DNA of 64,000 nt from Bacteroidales bacterium (GTDB taxonomy: Bacteria > Bacteroidota > Bacteroidia > Bacteroidales > UBA932), in the NCBI GenBank assembly GCA_017548985.1, contig JAFYYW010000035.1, forward strand, positions 1-64,000, read 5' to 3'. The notes below the pieces were generated by a model. It saw only the letters and a list, made by a program, of their open reading frames with translations, had not been told where the DNA came from and made no database searches. Shown here in pieces: positions 24,517 through 33,059 of the stretch. Within the stretch, counting starts at the first letter, position 1. Every line of letters starts with the position of its first letter. The position numbers were made by a program, and so were the translations under genes.

Positions 24517-25134
24517 ATGGACAAACTCTACGAAGCCATATTCAAGGGAATGGCTCCCCTTGCCAAAACCGCCGTCCAGGAAGCCTTGGACAATGACAAA
24601 TCGCCCCAGACCATCATAGATGAGTCAATGATTCCGGCTATGGAGGCAATCGGACAGGAGTTTGAGTCAGGCAGGGTCTTCGTACCGAACCTGCTGCTGA
24701 GCGCCAGGGCAATGAAATCGGCCCTGGACATCCTTAAGCCGCGGATGATGGCGGAACAAACCACCACACTTGGCACGGTGGTGATCGGGACGGTCAAGGG
24801 AGACCTCCACGACATAGGCAAGAACCTTGTGGCCTCAATGCTCGAGGGTCGCGGTTTCAAGGTGATCAACCTCGGGACCGACGTCTCCAAGGAGCGTTTC
24901 ATCGAGGCCGCCAAGGAAAACAATGCCGACATCATCTGCCTGTCCGCCCTGCTGACCACGACAATGGATTATATGAAGGATATCGTCGACGCTGTCAGGG
25001 CGGAAGGACTGGATATCAAGATAATGGTCGGCGGAGCTCCGCTTTCCCAGGAATTCGCGGACGGTATCGGTGCCGACGGCTACAGTTCAAATGCGAACGA
25101 GGCTGTCATGGTGGCAAAAAAACTGCTATCCTAA
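24517..25134 (+). CDS. Corrinoid (cobalamin-binding) methyl carrier protein
   Basis: A 205-residue protein made of an N-terminal helical cap (about 1-85) and a Rossmann-like B12 domain (about 88-205), the usual MtaC/MtbC/MetH layout. The signature is GDLHDIG at 95-101, with H98 as the expected lower ligand of cobalt, then LSALLTTT and VGGAPLS, completing the DxHxxG-SxL-GG pattern. It should carry the methyl group between the two URO-D-type methyltransferases encoded on either side. It starts one base after the upstream stop and its own stop shares a base with the next start (TAATG). Confidence 0.93.
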   Translation: MDKLYEAIFKGMAPLAKTAVQEALDNDKSPQTIIDESMIPAMEAIGQEFESGRVFVPNLLLSARAMKSALDILKPRMMAEQTTTLGTVVIGTVKGDLHDIGKNLVASMLEGRGFKVINLGTDVSKERFIEAAKENNADIICLSALLTTTMDYMKDIVDAVRAEGLDIKIMVGGAPLSQEFADGIGADGYSSNANEAVMVAKKLLS

Positions 25135-25796
25135 TGATTGAGAGGGCTTTTCATATAAGCCCTGAGGAACTGCCGGAAAAAGAGGTGTGGTTCGCCATGG
25201 GCTATAAGGATTCCGTGCCTGAACAAAGGGTACGGGATATGGTTCGAGAGCTCATCGACCAACTTGTGCCTAAAGCAACGCTGCGCTATATGTACCAGAT
25301 TGTCGATGCGGAGAAACTGTCTCCAAGACAGGTACGCTTTTCCGACAAGACCTTCACCCCGGAAGGAATCATTTGCTCTTACCTGAAAGGCATGACCCAC
25401 GCCCTCTTGTTTATCGGTTCCGCCGGCTGGGAGTTTGACCAGGCAAAGGAGGAACTGAAGGCCGGAGACGACATTGTGGCCGATTTCATAGCCGACTCCA
25501 TTGGCACAGTGCTGGCGGAAATGACTGTCAGTCAAATAGAAAAAGACTATGACGGCTCCGGAACCCTTTCCATGCCATACAGTCCCGGTTATTGCGATTG
25601 GGACATCAGGGAGCAGCGGCTGCTCTTTTCCCTCTTTCCTGAAAAACCTTGTGGGGTAATTCTGTCCGAGTCATCCCTCATGACCCCGGAGAAATCGGTA
25701 AGCGGCTTTTTCGCTTTGGGAGAGACCCTTCAGCGACAACCATATCATTGTCAGATTTGCAAGAATACGAGATGCTACAAAAGAAGAAACGGCTAG
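25134..25796 (+). CDS. MetH-reactivation-domain-like protein with C-terminal cysteine motif
   Basis: A 220-residue protein. The C-terminal half has YSPGYCDWDIREQRLLFSLF and SSLMTPEKSVSGFFALG, the pattern of the S-adenosylmethionine-binding reactivation domain of cobalamin-dependent methionine synthase. The last residues hold C206, C209 and C214 (CQICKNTRC), which could bind a metal or an iron-sulfur centre. Its likely job is to help return the corrinoid protein from the inactive Co(II) state to Co(I). No separate RACo-type activator is visible, so this may be the local reactivator. Its end overlaps the next gene by 25 bases. Confidence 0.8.
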   Translation: MIERAFHISPEELPEKEVWFAMGYKDSVPEQRVRDMVRELIDQLVPKATLRYMYQIVDAEKLSPRQVRFSDKTFTPEGIICSYLKGMTHALLFIGSAGWEFDQAKEELKAGDDIVADFIADSIGTVLAEMTVSQIEKDYDGSGTLSMPYSPGYCDWDIREQRLLFSLFPEKPCGVILSESSLMTPEKSVSGFFALGETLQRQPYHCQICKNTRCYKRRNG

Positions 25797-26749
25797 CCAT
25801 ACCCATTATGACTCATCCGGGGATCGAGCTATGCGGAAGCACCGTATTCAAGGCGGTGACTGACGGACAAGCGCATGCCGATGCGATATGCGCGTTGAAC
25901 GACCGTTTCCCCGCCGATGCCGTGACAGCCATAATGGACCTGACTGTAGAGGCGGAAGCTTTCGGGGCTGAAATACGGTTTTCCGAAAACGAGATTCCGA
26001 ATATCGTAGGCCGTCTTGTAACTGACGCGGACGAGGTTGCCGCTCTGGAAGTCCCCTCACTGGATAGGGGCAGGGTCCGTGAATATTTGAAAGCCAACAG
26101 CATAGTGGCTTCAAGGATAAAGGACAAGAATATCTACGGAGGGTGCATTGGTCCTTTCTCGCTGGCCGGCAGGCTCTTCGACCTGTCCGAACTGATGATG
26201 GCCATGTACATCGAGCCGGAGACGGTTACGATGCTTTTGGATAAGTGCGCGGCATTTATCACATCATACCTCCTGGCGATGAAAGAGACGGGAATAAGCG
26301 GGGTGATCCTCGCTGAACCGGCTGCCGGACTTGTCTCCAACGACGACTGCTACCAATATTCTTCAGTATATATCAAGAAGATAGTCGATGCCGTTCAGGA
26401 CGACAGGTTTTCCATCGTACTGCATAATTGCGGCAATACGGGCCATTGCACCGATGCCATGATCCGTTCAGGGGCATCCGCCCTCCATTTCGGCAACCGG
26501 GCGGACATGGTAGAGGCCTTGAACACCTGCCCCGCCGACATGCCGGTGATGGGAAACATCGATCCCGTCGGTGTGATGAAGCAGGCCACTCCGGAGCAAG
26601 TCTACTCTACCGTAAGCGAACTGCTGGAAAAGACTTCCGGTTACTGCAATTTCATCCTGTCCTCAGGATGCGATGTGCCGCCACGTACTCCTTTCGAGAA
26701 TATCCAAGCCTTCTACCAGGCCTTAGCGGACTACAATGAGAAAGATTGA
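25772..26749 (+). CDS. MtaA/CmuA-type corrinoid:acceptor methyltransferase
   Basis: About 325 residues from ATG 25772 (MLQKKKRLAIPIMTHPG); a TTG at 25748 would add eight residues and give a more usual N-terminus. The fold is URO-D-like. The zinc set of the MtaA/CmuA branch is complete: H218-x-C220 in VLHNCGNTGHC and C300 in ILSSGCDVPP. Such enzymes take the methyl group from a methyl-corrinoid protein and pass it to a thiol or folate acceptor, here probably tetrahydrofolate since coenzyme M is not expected. It overlaps both neighbours (25 bases before, 14 after), showing tight coupling with the reactivation protein and the transporter. Confidence 0.85.
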   Translation: MLQKKKRLAIPIMTHPGIELCGSTVFKAVTDGQAHADAICALNDRFPADAVTAIMDLTVEAEAFGAEIRFSENEIPNIVGRLVTDADEVAALEVPSLDRGRVREYLKANSIVASRIKDKNIYGGCIGPFSLAGRLFDLSELMMAMYIEPETVTMLLDKCAAFITSYLLAMKETGISGVILAEPAAGLVSNDDCYQYSSVYIKKIVDAVQDDRFSIVLHNCGNTGHCTDAMIRSGASALHFGNRADMVEALNTCPADMPVMGNIDPVGVMKQATPEQVYSTVSELLEKTSGYCNFILSSGCDVPPRTPFENIQAFYQALADYNEKD

Positions 26750-28193
26750 TTACACATCGCCGATGACCTCGTTCCGTTGGTGGATGTGCGCGTTGCTATT
26801 CTTCGCCACAACCGTCAACTATCTGGACCGTCAGGTCCTGTCCCTTACCTACGAGGAATTCATAAAGCCAGAGTTTCACTGGACTGATGCCGAATACGGC
26901 ACCGTGACGGGATTCTTCAGCATCTTCTACGCGATTTGCTGCCTGTTCGCTGGAAAATTCATTGACTGGATCGGAGTTAAACGAGGATATATCATCTCGA
27001 TCTGCGTATGGTCCCTCGGAGCGGTACTCCACGCGACTACCGGAGTGTTGACCGCCTCCATGACCGGTGTCGAGTCCGCAGCCGCATTGAAGACCGTTAA
27101 AGCCGGAAGCGATATAGCCTTGGCGATCTCGACCACCTCCGTCTATCTGTTCATGCTATGGCGGGGCGTGCTGGCGTTGGGTGAAGCCGGCAACTTCCCC
27201 TCGGCCATCAAGGTCACCGCTGAATATTTCCCGAAGAAGGACCGCGCATTCGCCACAGCCATATTCAACGCCGGCTCCTCGATAGGAGCCCTGGCCGCTC
27301 CCCTATGCATCCCGCCGCTCGCCAAGCACATGGGATGGGAGATGGCGTTTATCATCATCGGTGCCTTGGGATTCATCTGGGTGTTTTTCTGGGCTTTCAT
27401 GTACGACAAGCCGGAATCCCATCCAAAGGTCAATGAAGCTGAGCTTGAGTATATCCACCAGGATGACGCTGAAGAGGCTGCCGAGAAAGCGGCCATCGCC
27501 GCGGAAAGGAGCATGACGATCCGTGAGTGCCTCAGATACCGCCAGGCGTGGGCGGCCATCTTGAATAAATTCATCTCCGACTGCGTGTGGTGGTTCTTCC
27601 TCTTCTGGGCCCCGTCATATTTCGACACGGAATTCGGAGCCAAGGCGACCACGATGAAGGGGAAACTTCTGCTGATCACGCTCTATGCCATCTGCACGGT
27701 TCTTTCCATCTTTGGCGGATATGTTCCGAAACATTTCGTTGAGCAGAAAGGCATGCACCCTTTCGACGCTCGAATGAAGTCTATGCTGATTTTCGCCATG
27801 TTCCCGCTGATGGCCATCTTAGCCCAGCCCATGGGAGCCTGGTTCCACACCCCATGGTGGCCAGCCATCTTGATCGGCCTCGCCGCCGCCGGGCATTCCG
27901 CCTGGGCGGCCAACACCTACAGTCTGATTTCGGACCTCTTCCCAAAGGGCACTATCGGAACCTTGACCGGAATGTGCTCTCTCGCTGGAGGAATCTCGAC
28001 AATGGCCCTGCAGAAGATAGCCGGTAACCTGTTCACGTTCGCCGAAAAGGCCGGAGGCTCCTTCCGATTCCTCGGGTTCGAAGGTAAACCTGCCGGTTAC
28101 TTCATCATCTTCTGTTACTGCGGCCTGGCCTACCTCATCGCCTGGATTGTCATGAGATTATTAGTGCCGAAATACAATCCCGTCAGGCTATAG
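26736..28193 (+). CDS. MFS transporter of the anion:cation symporter type (ExuT-like)
   Basis: A 485-residue inner-membrane protein with about twelve hydrophobic segments. The N-terminus (FRWWMCALLFFATTVNYLDRQ) and the loop RGVLALGEAGNFPSAIKVTAEYFPKKDR are typical of the ACS family that moves hexuronates, galactarate, phthalate and other organic anions by proton symport. Extra sequence between helices 3 and 4 and an acidic central loop are visible. Overlap of 14 bases with the methyltransferase gene makes it the likely importer of the methylated substrate of the corrinoid system, which would then be an organic acid such as a methylated sugar acid; that is inference. Confidence 0.85.
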   Translation: MRKIDYTSPMTSFRWWMCALLFFATTVNYLDRQVLSLTYEEFIKPEFHWTDAEYGTVTGFFSIFYAICCLFAGKFIDWIGVKRGYIISICVWSLGAVLHATTGVLTASMTGVESAAALKTVKAGSDIALAISTTSVYLFMLWRGVLALGEAGNFPSAIKVTAEYFPKKDRAFATAIFNAGSSIGALAAPLCIPPLAKHMGWEMAFIIIGALGFIWVFFWAFMYDKPESHPKVNEAELEYIHQDDAEEAAEKAAIAAERSMTIRECLRYRQAWAAILNKFISDCVWWFFLFWAPSYFDTEFGAKATTMKGKLLLITLYAICTVLSIFGGYVPKHFVEQKGMHPFDARMKSMLIFAMFPLMAILAQPMGAWFHTPWWPAILIGLAAAGHSAWAANTYSLISDLFPKGTIGTLTGMCSLAGGISTMALQKIAGNLFTFAEKAGGSFRFLGFEGKPAGYFIIFCYCGLAYLIAWIVMRLLVPKYNPVRL

Positions 28194-28208
28194 GTCAGTG
28201 AAAATGAT

Positions 28209-28216
28209 TATATTTG
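28209..28216 (+). promoter_or_regulatory. -7 promoter box upstream of rubredoxin
   Basis: TATATTTG, an exact consensus match, 23 bases before the rubredoxin ATG; no clear TTTG lies at the right distance. It suggests that rubredoxin and cysS have their own start besides read-through from the transporter gene. Confidence 0.5.
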
Positions 28217-28239
28217 GAAAACTATAAAAGTCTACTGAT

Positions 28240-28401
28240 ATGAAAAAGTACACTTGCGACATCTGCGGATACGAATACGATCCCGCAGTCGGTGATCCGG
28301 ACAACGGAATAGCTCCCGGCACAGCCTTCGAAGACCTCCCCGAAGATTGGGTTTGCCCTCTTTGCGGAGTAGGTAAGGAAGACTTCTCCGAAGCTGAATA
28401 A
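28240..28401 (+). CDS. Rubredoxin
   Basis: A 53-residue protein with both iron-ligand pairs: [12 protein letters not shown] (C6, C9) and [14 protein letters not shown] (C39, C42), and the standard spacing between them including [15 protein letters not shown]. It carries single electrons in the cytosol, often to oxygen- or peroxide-reducing enzymes in anaerobes. It lies 46 bases after the transporter of the corrinoid operon, behind its own -7 box, and 32 bases before cysS. Supplying electrons for corrinoid reactivation is a possibility from position only. Confidence 0.97.
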   Translation: MKKYTCDICGYEYDPAVGDPDNGIAPGTAFEDLPEDWVCPLCGVGKEDFSEAE

Positions 28402-28433
28402 TTCTTAGGATCGGATAGCAGAACCATTTGAAA

Positions 28434-29999
28434 ATGAGGAATCTATTTCTGACAAACACCTTAACGAAAACCAAGGAGCTTTTCAAGCCTGTCCATGAGG
28501 GTCACGTGGGAATGTATGTCTGCGGGCCGACCGTTTACGGTGACGCTCATCTCGGCCACGCCCGTCCGGGTGTGACTTACGATGTGCTATTCAAATTGCT
28601 CAGGCACCTGGGCTATAAAGTGCGCTATGTCCGCAACATCACCGATGTAGGTCACCTTGAGCATGACGCTGACGAGGGGGAGGATAAAATCAGCAAAAAA
28701 GCCCGTCTGGAGCAGCTGGAGCCGATGGAGGTGGTGCAGAATTACACCTTCCGCTATCACGAGGCGATGCGGCTTCTGAATGTCGCCCCTCCTTCGATTG
28801 AGCCGAGGGCGTCAGGACATATCATCGAACAGATAGAGACGATCAAAAGAATCCTTGAAGCCGGATATGCCTATATCTCAAATGGTTCCGTTTATTTCGA
28901 CGTGGAGAAATATAATGAGAAGCACCATTATGGGGTACTCTCCGGACGAAATTTGAATGACACCCTGGAAGGGACCCGATCCCTTGACGGACAGAGTGAC
29001 AAGAAAGCTCCATACGATTTCGCCCTTTGGAAGAAGGCCGAGCCTGAGCACATAATGCACTGGCCCAGCCCTTGGGGCGAGGGTTTCCCCGGATGGCATC
29101 TCGAGTGCTCGGTGATGGGTGAGAAATATCTCGGAGAGGAGTTCGATATTCACGGTGGTGGAATGGATCTCATGTTCCCCCACCATGAGTGTGAGATCGC
29201 CCAGAATGTTGCCTGGAGAGGCACCAAAGGCGTGCGCTATTGGGTTCATAACAACATGATAACCATCAATGGCCAGAAGATGGGCAAGTCTCTCGGGAAC
29301 TTCATCACTTTGCCTGAGCTGTTCTCCGGCACCCACCCGAAATTGGATCAGGCATATTCCCCGATGACAGTGCGCTTCTTCATCCTACAGGCTCATTACC
29401 GCGGGACTCTTGACTTCAGCAATGAGGCACTTCAGGCAGCCGAGAAAGCCCTGAAGAGGATTCTTCAGGCTTACAAGGATATCTCCGCCATGGCAAAACA
29501 GCAGAATGTCATCCTGAGCGATGCGAAGGATCTCCCCTACGGTGAGCTACCAACCGCCATCGCCCCTGACACCTGCCCGGCAGACTCCGCTGAGATCAAA
29601 GCCATTTTCGAAGGTGTTTACGACGCCCTTTGCGACGACCTCAACACTCCGGTCGCCCTGTCACATATCTTTGAGGCCGTGAGGATCATCAATACGGCGA
29701 AGGCGGGCCCTTCGACAGGCTCAGGGACCAATAGCCTTACTGAAGGTGACATCAAGACCCTTGTCCAAATCTTCAATGACATCGTTTTCGGTGTTCTCGG
29801 ACTCAGGGATGAGAGCGCGGGAGAAGGCGGCAAGAGCCAGGAGGTGGTCTCCGGACTTATGGATATGGTTCTCGAGGAGAGGGCTAAAGCCAAGGCAGCC
29901 AAGGACTGGGCCTTGAGCGACGCTATCCGCGACCATCTCAAAGCCTTGGGTATCACCGTCAAAGACACCAAGGACGGCGCCGAATGGACTATTGAATAA
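28434..29999 (+). CDS. cysS: Cysteine--tRNA ligase, with two in-frame mini-repeat insertions
   Basis: A 521-residue class I synthetase charging tRNA-Cys. It shows [19 protein letters not shown] (HIGH-type motif and first zinc cysteine), [10 protein letters not shown], the zinc ligands in [10 protein letters not shown], and KMGKSLGNF in place of KMSKS. The C-terminal helical part holds two foreign-looking stretches, [17 protein letters not shown] from about residue 355 and [11 protein letters not shown] at about 424-434, both in loops that vary among relatives. The frame is intact. I use ATG 28434; TTG 28428 would add two residues. The TAA is directly followed by the stop codon of the convergent GH92 gene. 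Confidence 0.96.
   Translation: MRNLFLTNTLTKTKELFKPVHEGHVGMYVCGPTVYGDAHLGHARPGVTYDVLFKLLRHLGYKVRYVRNITDVGHLEHDADEGEDKISKKARLEQLEPMEVVQNYTFRYHEAMRLLNVAPPSIEPRASGHIIEQIETIKRILEAGYAYISNGSVYFDVEKYNEKHHYGVLSGRNLNDTLEGTRSLDGQSDKKAPYDFALWKKAEPEHIMHWPSPWGEGFPGWHLECSVMGEKYLGEEFDIHGGGMDLMFPHHECEIAQNVAWRGTKGVRYWVHNNMITINGQKMGKSLGNFITLPELFSGTHPKLDQAYSPMTVRFFILQAHYRGTLDFSNEALQAAEKALKRILQAYKDISAMAKQQNVILSDAKDLPYGELPTAIAPDTCPADSAEIKAIFEGVYDALCDDLNTPVALSHIFEAVRIINTAKAGPSTGSGTNSLTEGDIKTLVQIFNDIVFGVLGLRDESAGEGGKSQEVVSGLMDMVLEERAKAKAAKDWALSDAIRDHLKALGITVKDTKDGAEWTIE
29504..29533. repeat. Mini-repeat of the CHSERSEES class inside cysS
   Basis: The core ATCCTGAGCGATGCGAAGGAT (29511-29530) is an imperfect dyad with arms ATCCT/AGGAT. 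Translations such as VILSDAKDL in this frame and SERSEES in another are familiar from dispersed intergenic repeats in many bacteria. The GAGCGAWGCGA core is shared with the purL insertion. Confidence 0.7.
29706..29730. repeat. Mini-repeat of the PFDRLR class inside cysS
   Basis: The segment 29708-29729, CCCTTCGACAGGCTCAGGG and flanks, is an imperfect dyad with arms GCCCT/AGGGA. Its other frame reads PFDRLRD, a common translated form of dispersed intergenic repeats; in the cysS frame it gives GPSTGSGT. Confidence 0.65.
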
Positions 30000-32939
30000 C
30001 TATTTCACTACCACGATATTGGGAACCTTACGGGCTCCGGAGTGGTCGAAAATCCTGTTATCGTAAGGGAAGTTGATTATACCTGTTTTATCAGTCCATA
30101 AGGTTGAGGAACCGCCTCCATCAAGGTTCAGCGCATCCTTTAGGCCGAGGAGACGGGCCACAGTGGCCAACTCAGGGATGCTCATCCCGTCGGCCTGCCC
30201 GGGAAACCTTCCGTCCACGACAACCATATATACCATCCCCTTCTCGTCCCAGCCGACGAAGGTTCTCGGATGGCGCATATAATTGAAAGAAGATTTCATA
30301 TCTATAACAGGTGCCTTCCCGTCAAGCATCAGGATAGGACCTGAGGCCAGGGCGGAATAATAGCCGGTCCTGTAGGTTTCCACTTTGGTGGAATCGTACT
30401 GAAGTATTTCCAATTTATGGCCTTCCTTGTCCTTGATCGCGAGTATTCCGTTGGAACGATCCTCGCCTGATGACGGAGTCTGCCCCACAACCTCCCCGTC
30501 AATGGAGAAGAAGGTGTGGGGAATAAGACGCCTCATGTTGAAATAACTGCCATTCAGACCGATACGGGCTCCTTCCCGCATGGCGAGAGTGTCTGTCGTG
30601 CTGGCGAGATCGCCTGGCGCGTGGACAAAGGATGTGCTCATTGTGGCAACCGGATACCTGGCGATACTGACGCTCTGGATAGTTCCATGGAAAGGGAACT
30701 GGGAATATGTCGTCTCGGCACCGTCTCCTATGCTATTCCATGTCCAACCGGCGGACTCCCATTCCTTGCGGTCGGATGGGGACACAGCTCCCCAATCCAT
30801 GTTCGGGAGAGGGCCCATCTCCAGGCTCAGGACACCTCCGGAAAGAATCTCCTCATGTGTGATCCAAGGGCCTTCCAACGGCTTCCCATTCAGGCTGGCG
30901 CTTTGAATGTATTTATTCTCGTCGGATACTCCTTTCGCCTTGATTTTAAACACCTTCCCATTCGAGAGAGTCATACTCGCCTCCTCAAATACCGGACTGC
31001 CGATAGTGTAGACCGGCTCACCCGGAGTGACGGGATAAAGACCCAAGGAGGAGAACACCACGAAAGAGGTCATACCACCGCCGTCCTCATCGCCGGGAAC
31101 TCCCATCAGGTCGTCACGGAACCAGGTATCAAGCATCTGGCGAACCCTCTTCTGGGTCTTCCAAGGATACCCCGCATAGTTGTATAAATAAGGAATATGC
31201 AGCGACGGCTCGTTGGCCATTGAGAACTGGCCGACATTGCCGGTGTGATCGGGAAGCTTGGCGAAGAAGGCGTATTTCGAACGGCCAAGCGGAGTGGCGA
31301 ACATCCGGTCAAGCTCACTGACAAAACTAGATGGTCCTCCCATCAAGCCAATCAGGCCAGGAATGTCATGTTGCACATCCCAGCGATAGACCCACGCGTT
31401 GTTCTCGTCGTAATATTCCCTGGCGCCCATTCCCCCGGGGAAATTATAGTCCAGATCAGGGATGAAAGCTCCATCCTTGTCTTTGGGATGGAAGAACAGG
31501 GTCTCAGGGTTGAAAAGCTTGCGATAGTTGGCTGACCAAGTTCTGAAATATTCCGCGTCTTGCTTATTACCAGCGGCTTCCGCCAGTTTCGAAAGCGCCC
31601 AGCTGTCATATGCCGTGCCAAGACTGACCGCCACCGGCTGACGGTTCTCCCAACCGACATTAGAGTCTGTCTCGACCTCACCCGCGCGAAGAGCGGGAAT
31701 ATATCCATGCTCCCAATAGAAACTATCTATCTCACCGGCCGGATTACCGGACCAGGGAACCAAGGTCTTCTCTGTCAACGCCTTCCGGCCTGCCTCGTAA
31801 GCGGCTTTCACATCAATTTTCAGCCCTTTCGCCAAAGCGTCGGCGAAGGTCGGGATCCCATGGTTGCTGTTCATCCTCCGAGAGTCGCCGCTGACTTCCG
31901 GGAAAGTAGGCATCCAACCTGTTCCCATCTGCTCGGCCATCCGGAGATAAGAGGCAAGAATATTCTCCTCCAACGGGACATCCATCAAAGTCCGGAGCGG
32001 ATGAGCGGCCCTGTATGTGTCCCAGATCCAATCATCAGTGTAGAAAGGCACTCCCCCATCCTCATGAACCGTATTGTCAAAAGCGCTCCAATACCGTCCG
32101 TCCTCACTCATGCAGACCGGTCTTTCGAATGTACGATAATATGAAGTGTAGAATACCCTCATCCTTTTCTCAGGCCCTTTAACCGCGATCCTGCCCAGGG
32201 TATCATTCCAGAGCTTTCTTCCCTTTGCCGCAAGCGCATCCACGTCATAATCAGTTATTTCCCTGCGAAGGTTAGCTTTCGCTTGAGCCTCGTCAATAAA
32301 CGAAACCCCATAGCGCAACCTGACCGATGGCTCGCTGAAAAACAAGGTGACCCAACTGTTCCTCTCATCACTCGCGGATTCCACCCTATCAGGTTTAGTC
32401 TCCGGCTCCATATAGACATATACCTTGGTCTGGCCAACCACTGTCTGTGACCCGGCCAGGCCCTCCCCATCCCAAATGACGGAACCTCTCCTGCTTGAGA
32501 GAATTATCCGCAAAGGACCATTCGCCTTCAACGAATAGATGGCCGACTGGTGAGACAACGCGTAGTCCGCATGGATCTCCCCGTCCGAAAGGGTCACATC
32601 AAATGAATATGGAGTCAGATGCTCGTTGTCATAAGATACAGGGATCACCGGCCCCTTGGCTTCCCCGGTGGTAACCGAAAGTTTGAACGCTGAGCGTTCC
32701 CTGTGGTTTGTCACTATCACCGGAAGACCGTTAAGGTATTCGGAAGTATAGTCAGAGCGCTCTGGATAGACTCTGAGCATGGAGTTGGGCAACTGTACAG
32801 TCGGGAATGTCGGCACAAGCAAGTGGCTGATATTCCCGGCGTATGGATTGACGTAATCCACAGGATCCTTTTCCTTGCCGCAACCTGCGGCCAGAAGCGA
32901 CAGAACAAGTGCCGCGGCGATAAAAGAGCTATTTTTCAT
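30000..32939 (-). CDS. GH92 alpha-mannosidase fused to NAGPA-type phosphodiester glycosidase, lipoprotein
   Basis: A 979-residue lipoprotein (lipobox LAAGC at about residue 20). Residues about 28-690 are a GH92 exo-mannosidase: VNPYAG at the start, FYTDDWIWDTYRAAHPL, SMANEPSLHIPYLYNY, and PGDEDGGGMTSFVVFSSLGL close to the canonical NDDGG motif. Residues about 710-979 are a NAGPA/DUF2233 domain: NGSYFNMRR, GPILMLDG, VVVDGRFPGQADGM and ALNLDGGGSSTLW. GH92 removes mannose with calcium; NAGPA enzymes cut a sugar from a sugar-phosphate-sugar diester. One chain could therefore uncap and trim phosphorylated mannan-type glycans. The N-terminal GH92 part is divergent. It abuts convergent cysS with no gap. 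Confidence 0.9.
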   Translation of the reverse strand: MKNSSFIAAALVLSLLAAGCGKEKDPVDYVNPYAGNISHLLVPTFPTVQLPNSMLRVYPERSDYTSEYLNGLPVIVTNHRERSAFKLSVTTGEAKGPVIPVSYDNEHLTPYSFDVTLSDGEIHADYALSHQSAIYSLKANGPLRIILSSRRGSVIWDGEGLAGSQTVVGQTKVYVYMEPETKPDRVESASDERNSWVTLFFSEPSVRLRYGVSFIDEAQAKANLRREITDYDVDALAAKGRKLWNDTLGRIAVKGPEKRMRVFYTSYYRTFERPVCMSEDGRYWSAFDNTVHEDGGVPFYTDDWIWDTYRAAHPLRTLMDVPLEENILASYLRMAEQMGTGWMPTFPEVSGDSRRMNSNHGIPTFADALAKGLKIDVKAAYEAGRKALTEKTLVPWSGNPAGEIDSFYWEHGYIPALRAGEVETDSNVGWENRQPVAVSLGTAYDSWALSKLAEAAGNKQDAEYFRTWSANYRKLFNPETLFFHPKDKDGAFIPDLDYNFPGGMGAREYYDENNAWVYRWDVQHDIPGLIGLMGGPSSFVSELDRMFATPLGRSKYAFFAKLPDHTGNVGQFSMANEPSLHIPYLYNYAGYPWKTQKRVRQMLDTWFRDDLMGVPGDEDGGGMTSFVVFSSLGLYPVTPGEPVYTIGSPVFEEASMTLSNGKVFKIKAKGVSDENKYIQSASLNGKPLEGPWITHEEILSGGVLSLEMGPLPNMDWGAVSPSDRKEWESAGWTWNSIGDGAETTYSQFPFHGTIQSVSIARYPVATMSTSFVHAPGDLASTTDTLAMREGARIGLNGSYFNMRRLIPHTFFSIDGEVVGQTPSSGEDRSNGILAIKDKEGHKLEILQYDSTKVETYRTGYYSALASGPILMLDGKAPVIDMKSSFNYMRHPRTFVGWDEKGMVYMVVVDGRFPGQADGMSIPELATVARLLGLKDALNLDGGGSSTLWTDKTGIINFPYDNRIFDHSGARKVPNIVVVK

Positions 32940-32985
32940 AAATGATAGGATGTCTCAAGTGTAAAGATAGTGAAATTCCTGTTAC

Positions 32986-33019
32986 TAAAACAGATGGCCC
33001 CGAAATTCGGGACCATCTG
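32986..33019 (-). terminator. Intrinsic terminator after the BACON/OB-repeat gene
   Basis: A stem of 14 positions with one mismatch pairs 32991-33004 with 33006-33019 (CAGATGG with CCATCTG, then CCCGAA with TTCGGG). On the minus strand it is followed by TTTT. It separates the TonB-receptor operon from the GH92 gene. Confidence 0.75.
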
Positions 33020-33059
33020 CCATAATAAAAGACTGTAAGACGATTACTTGCGGACCCGT

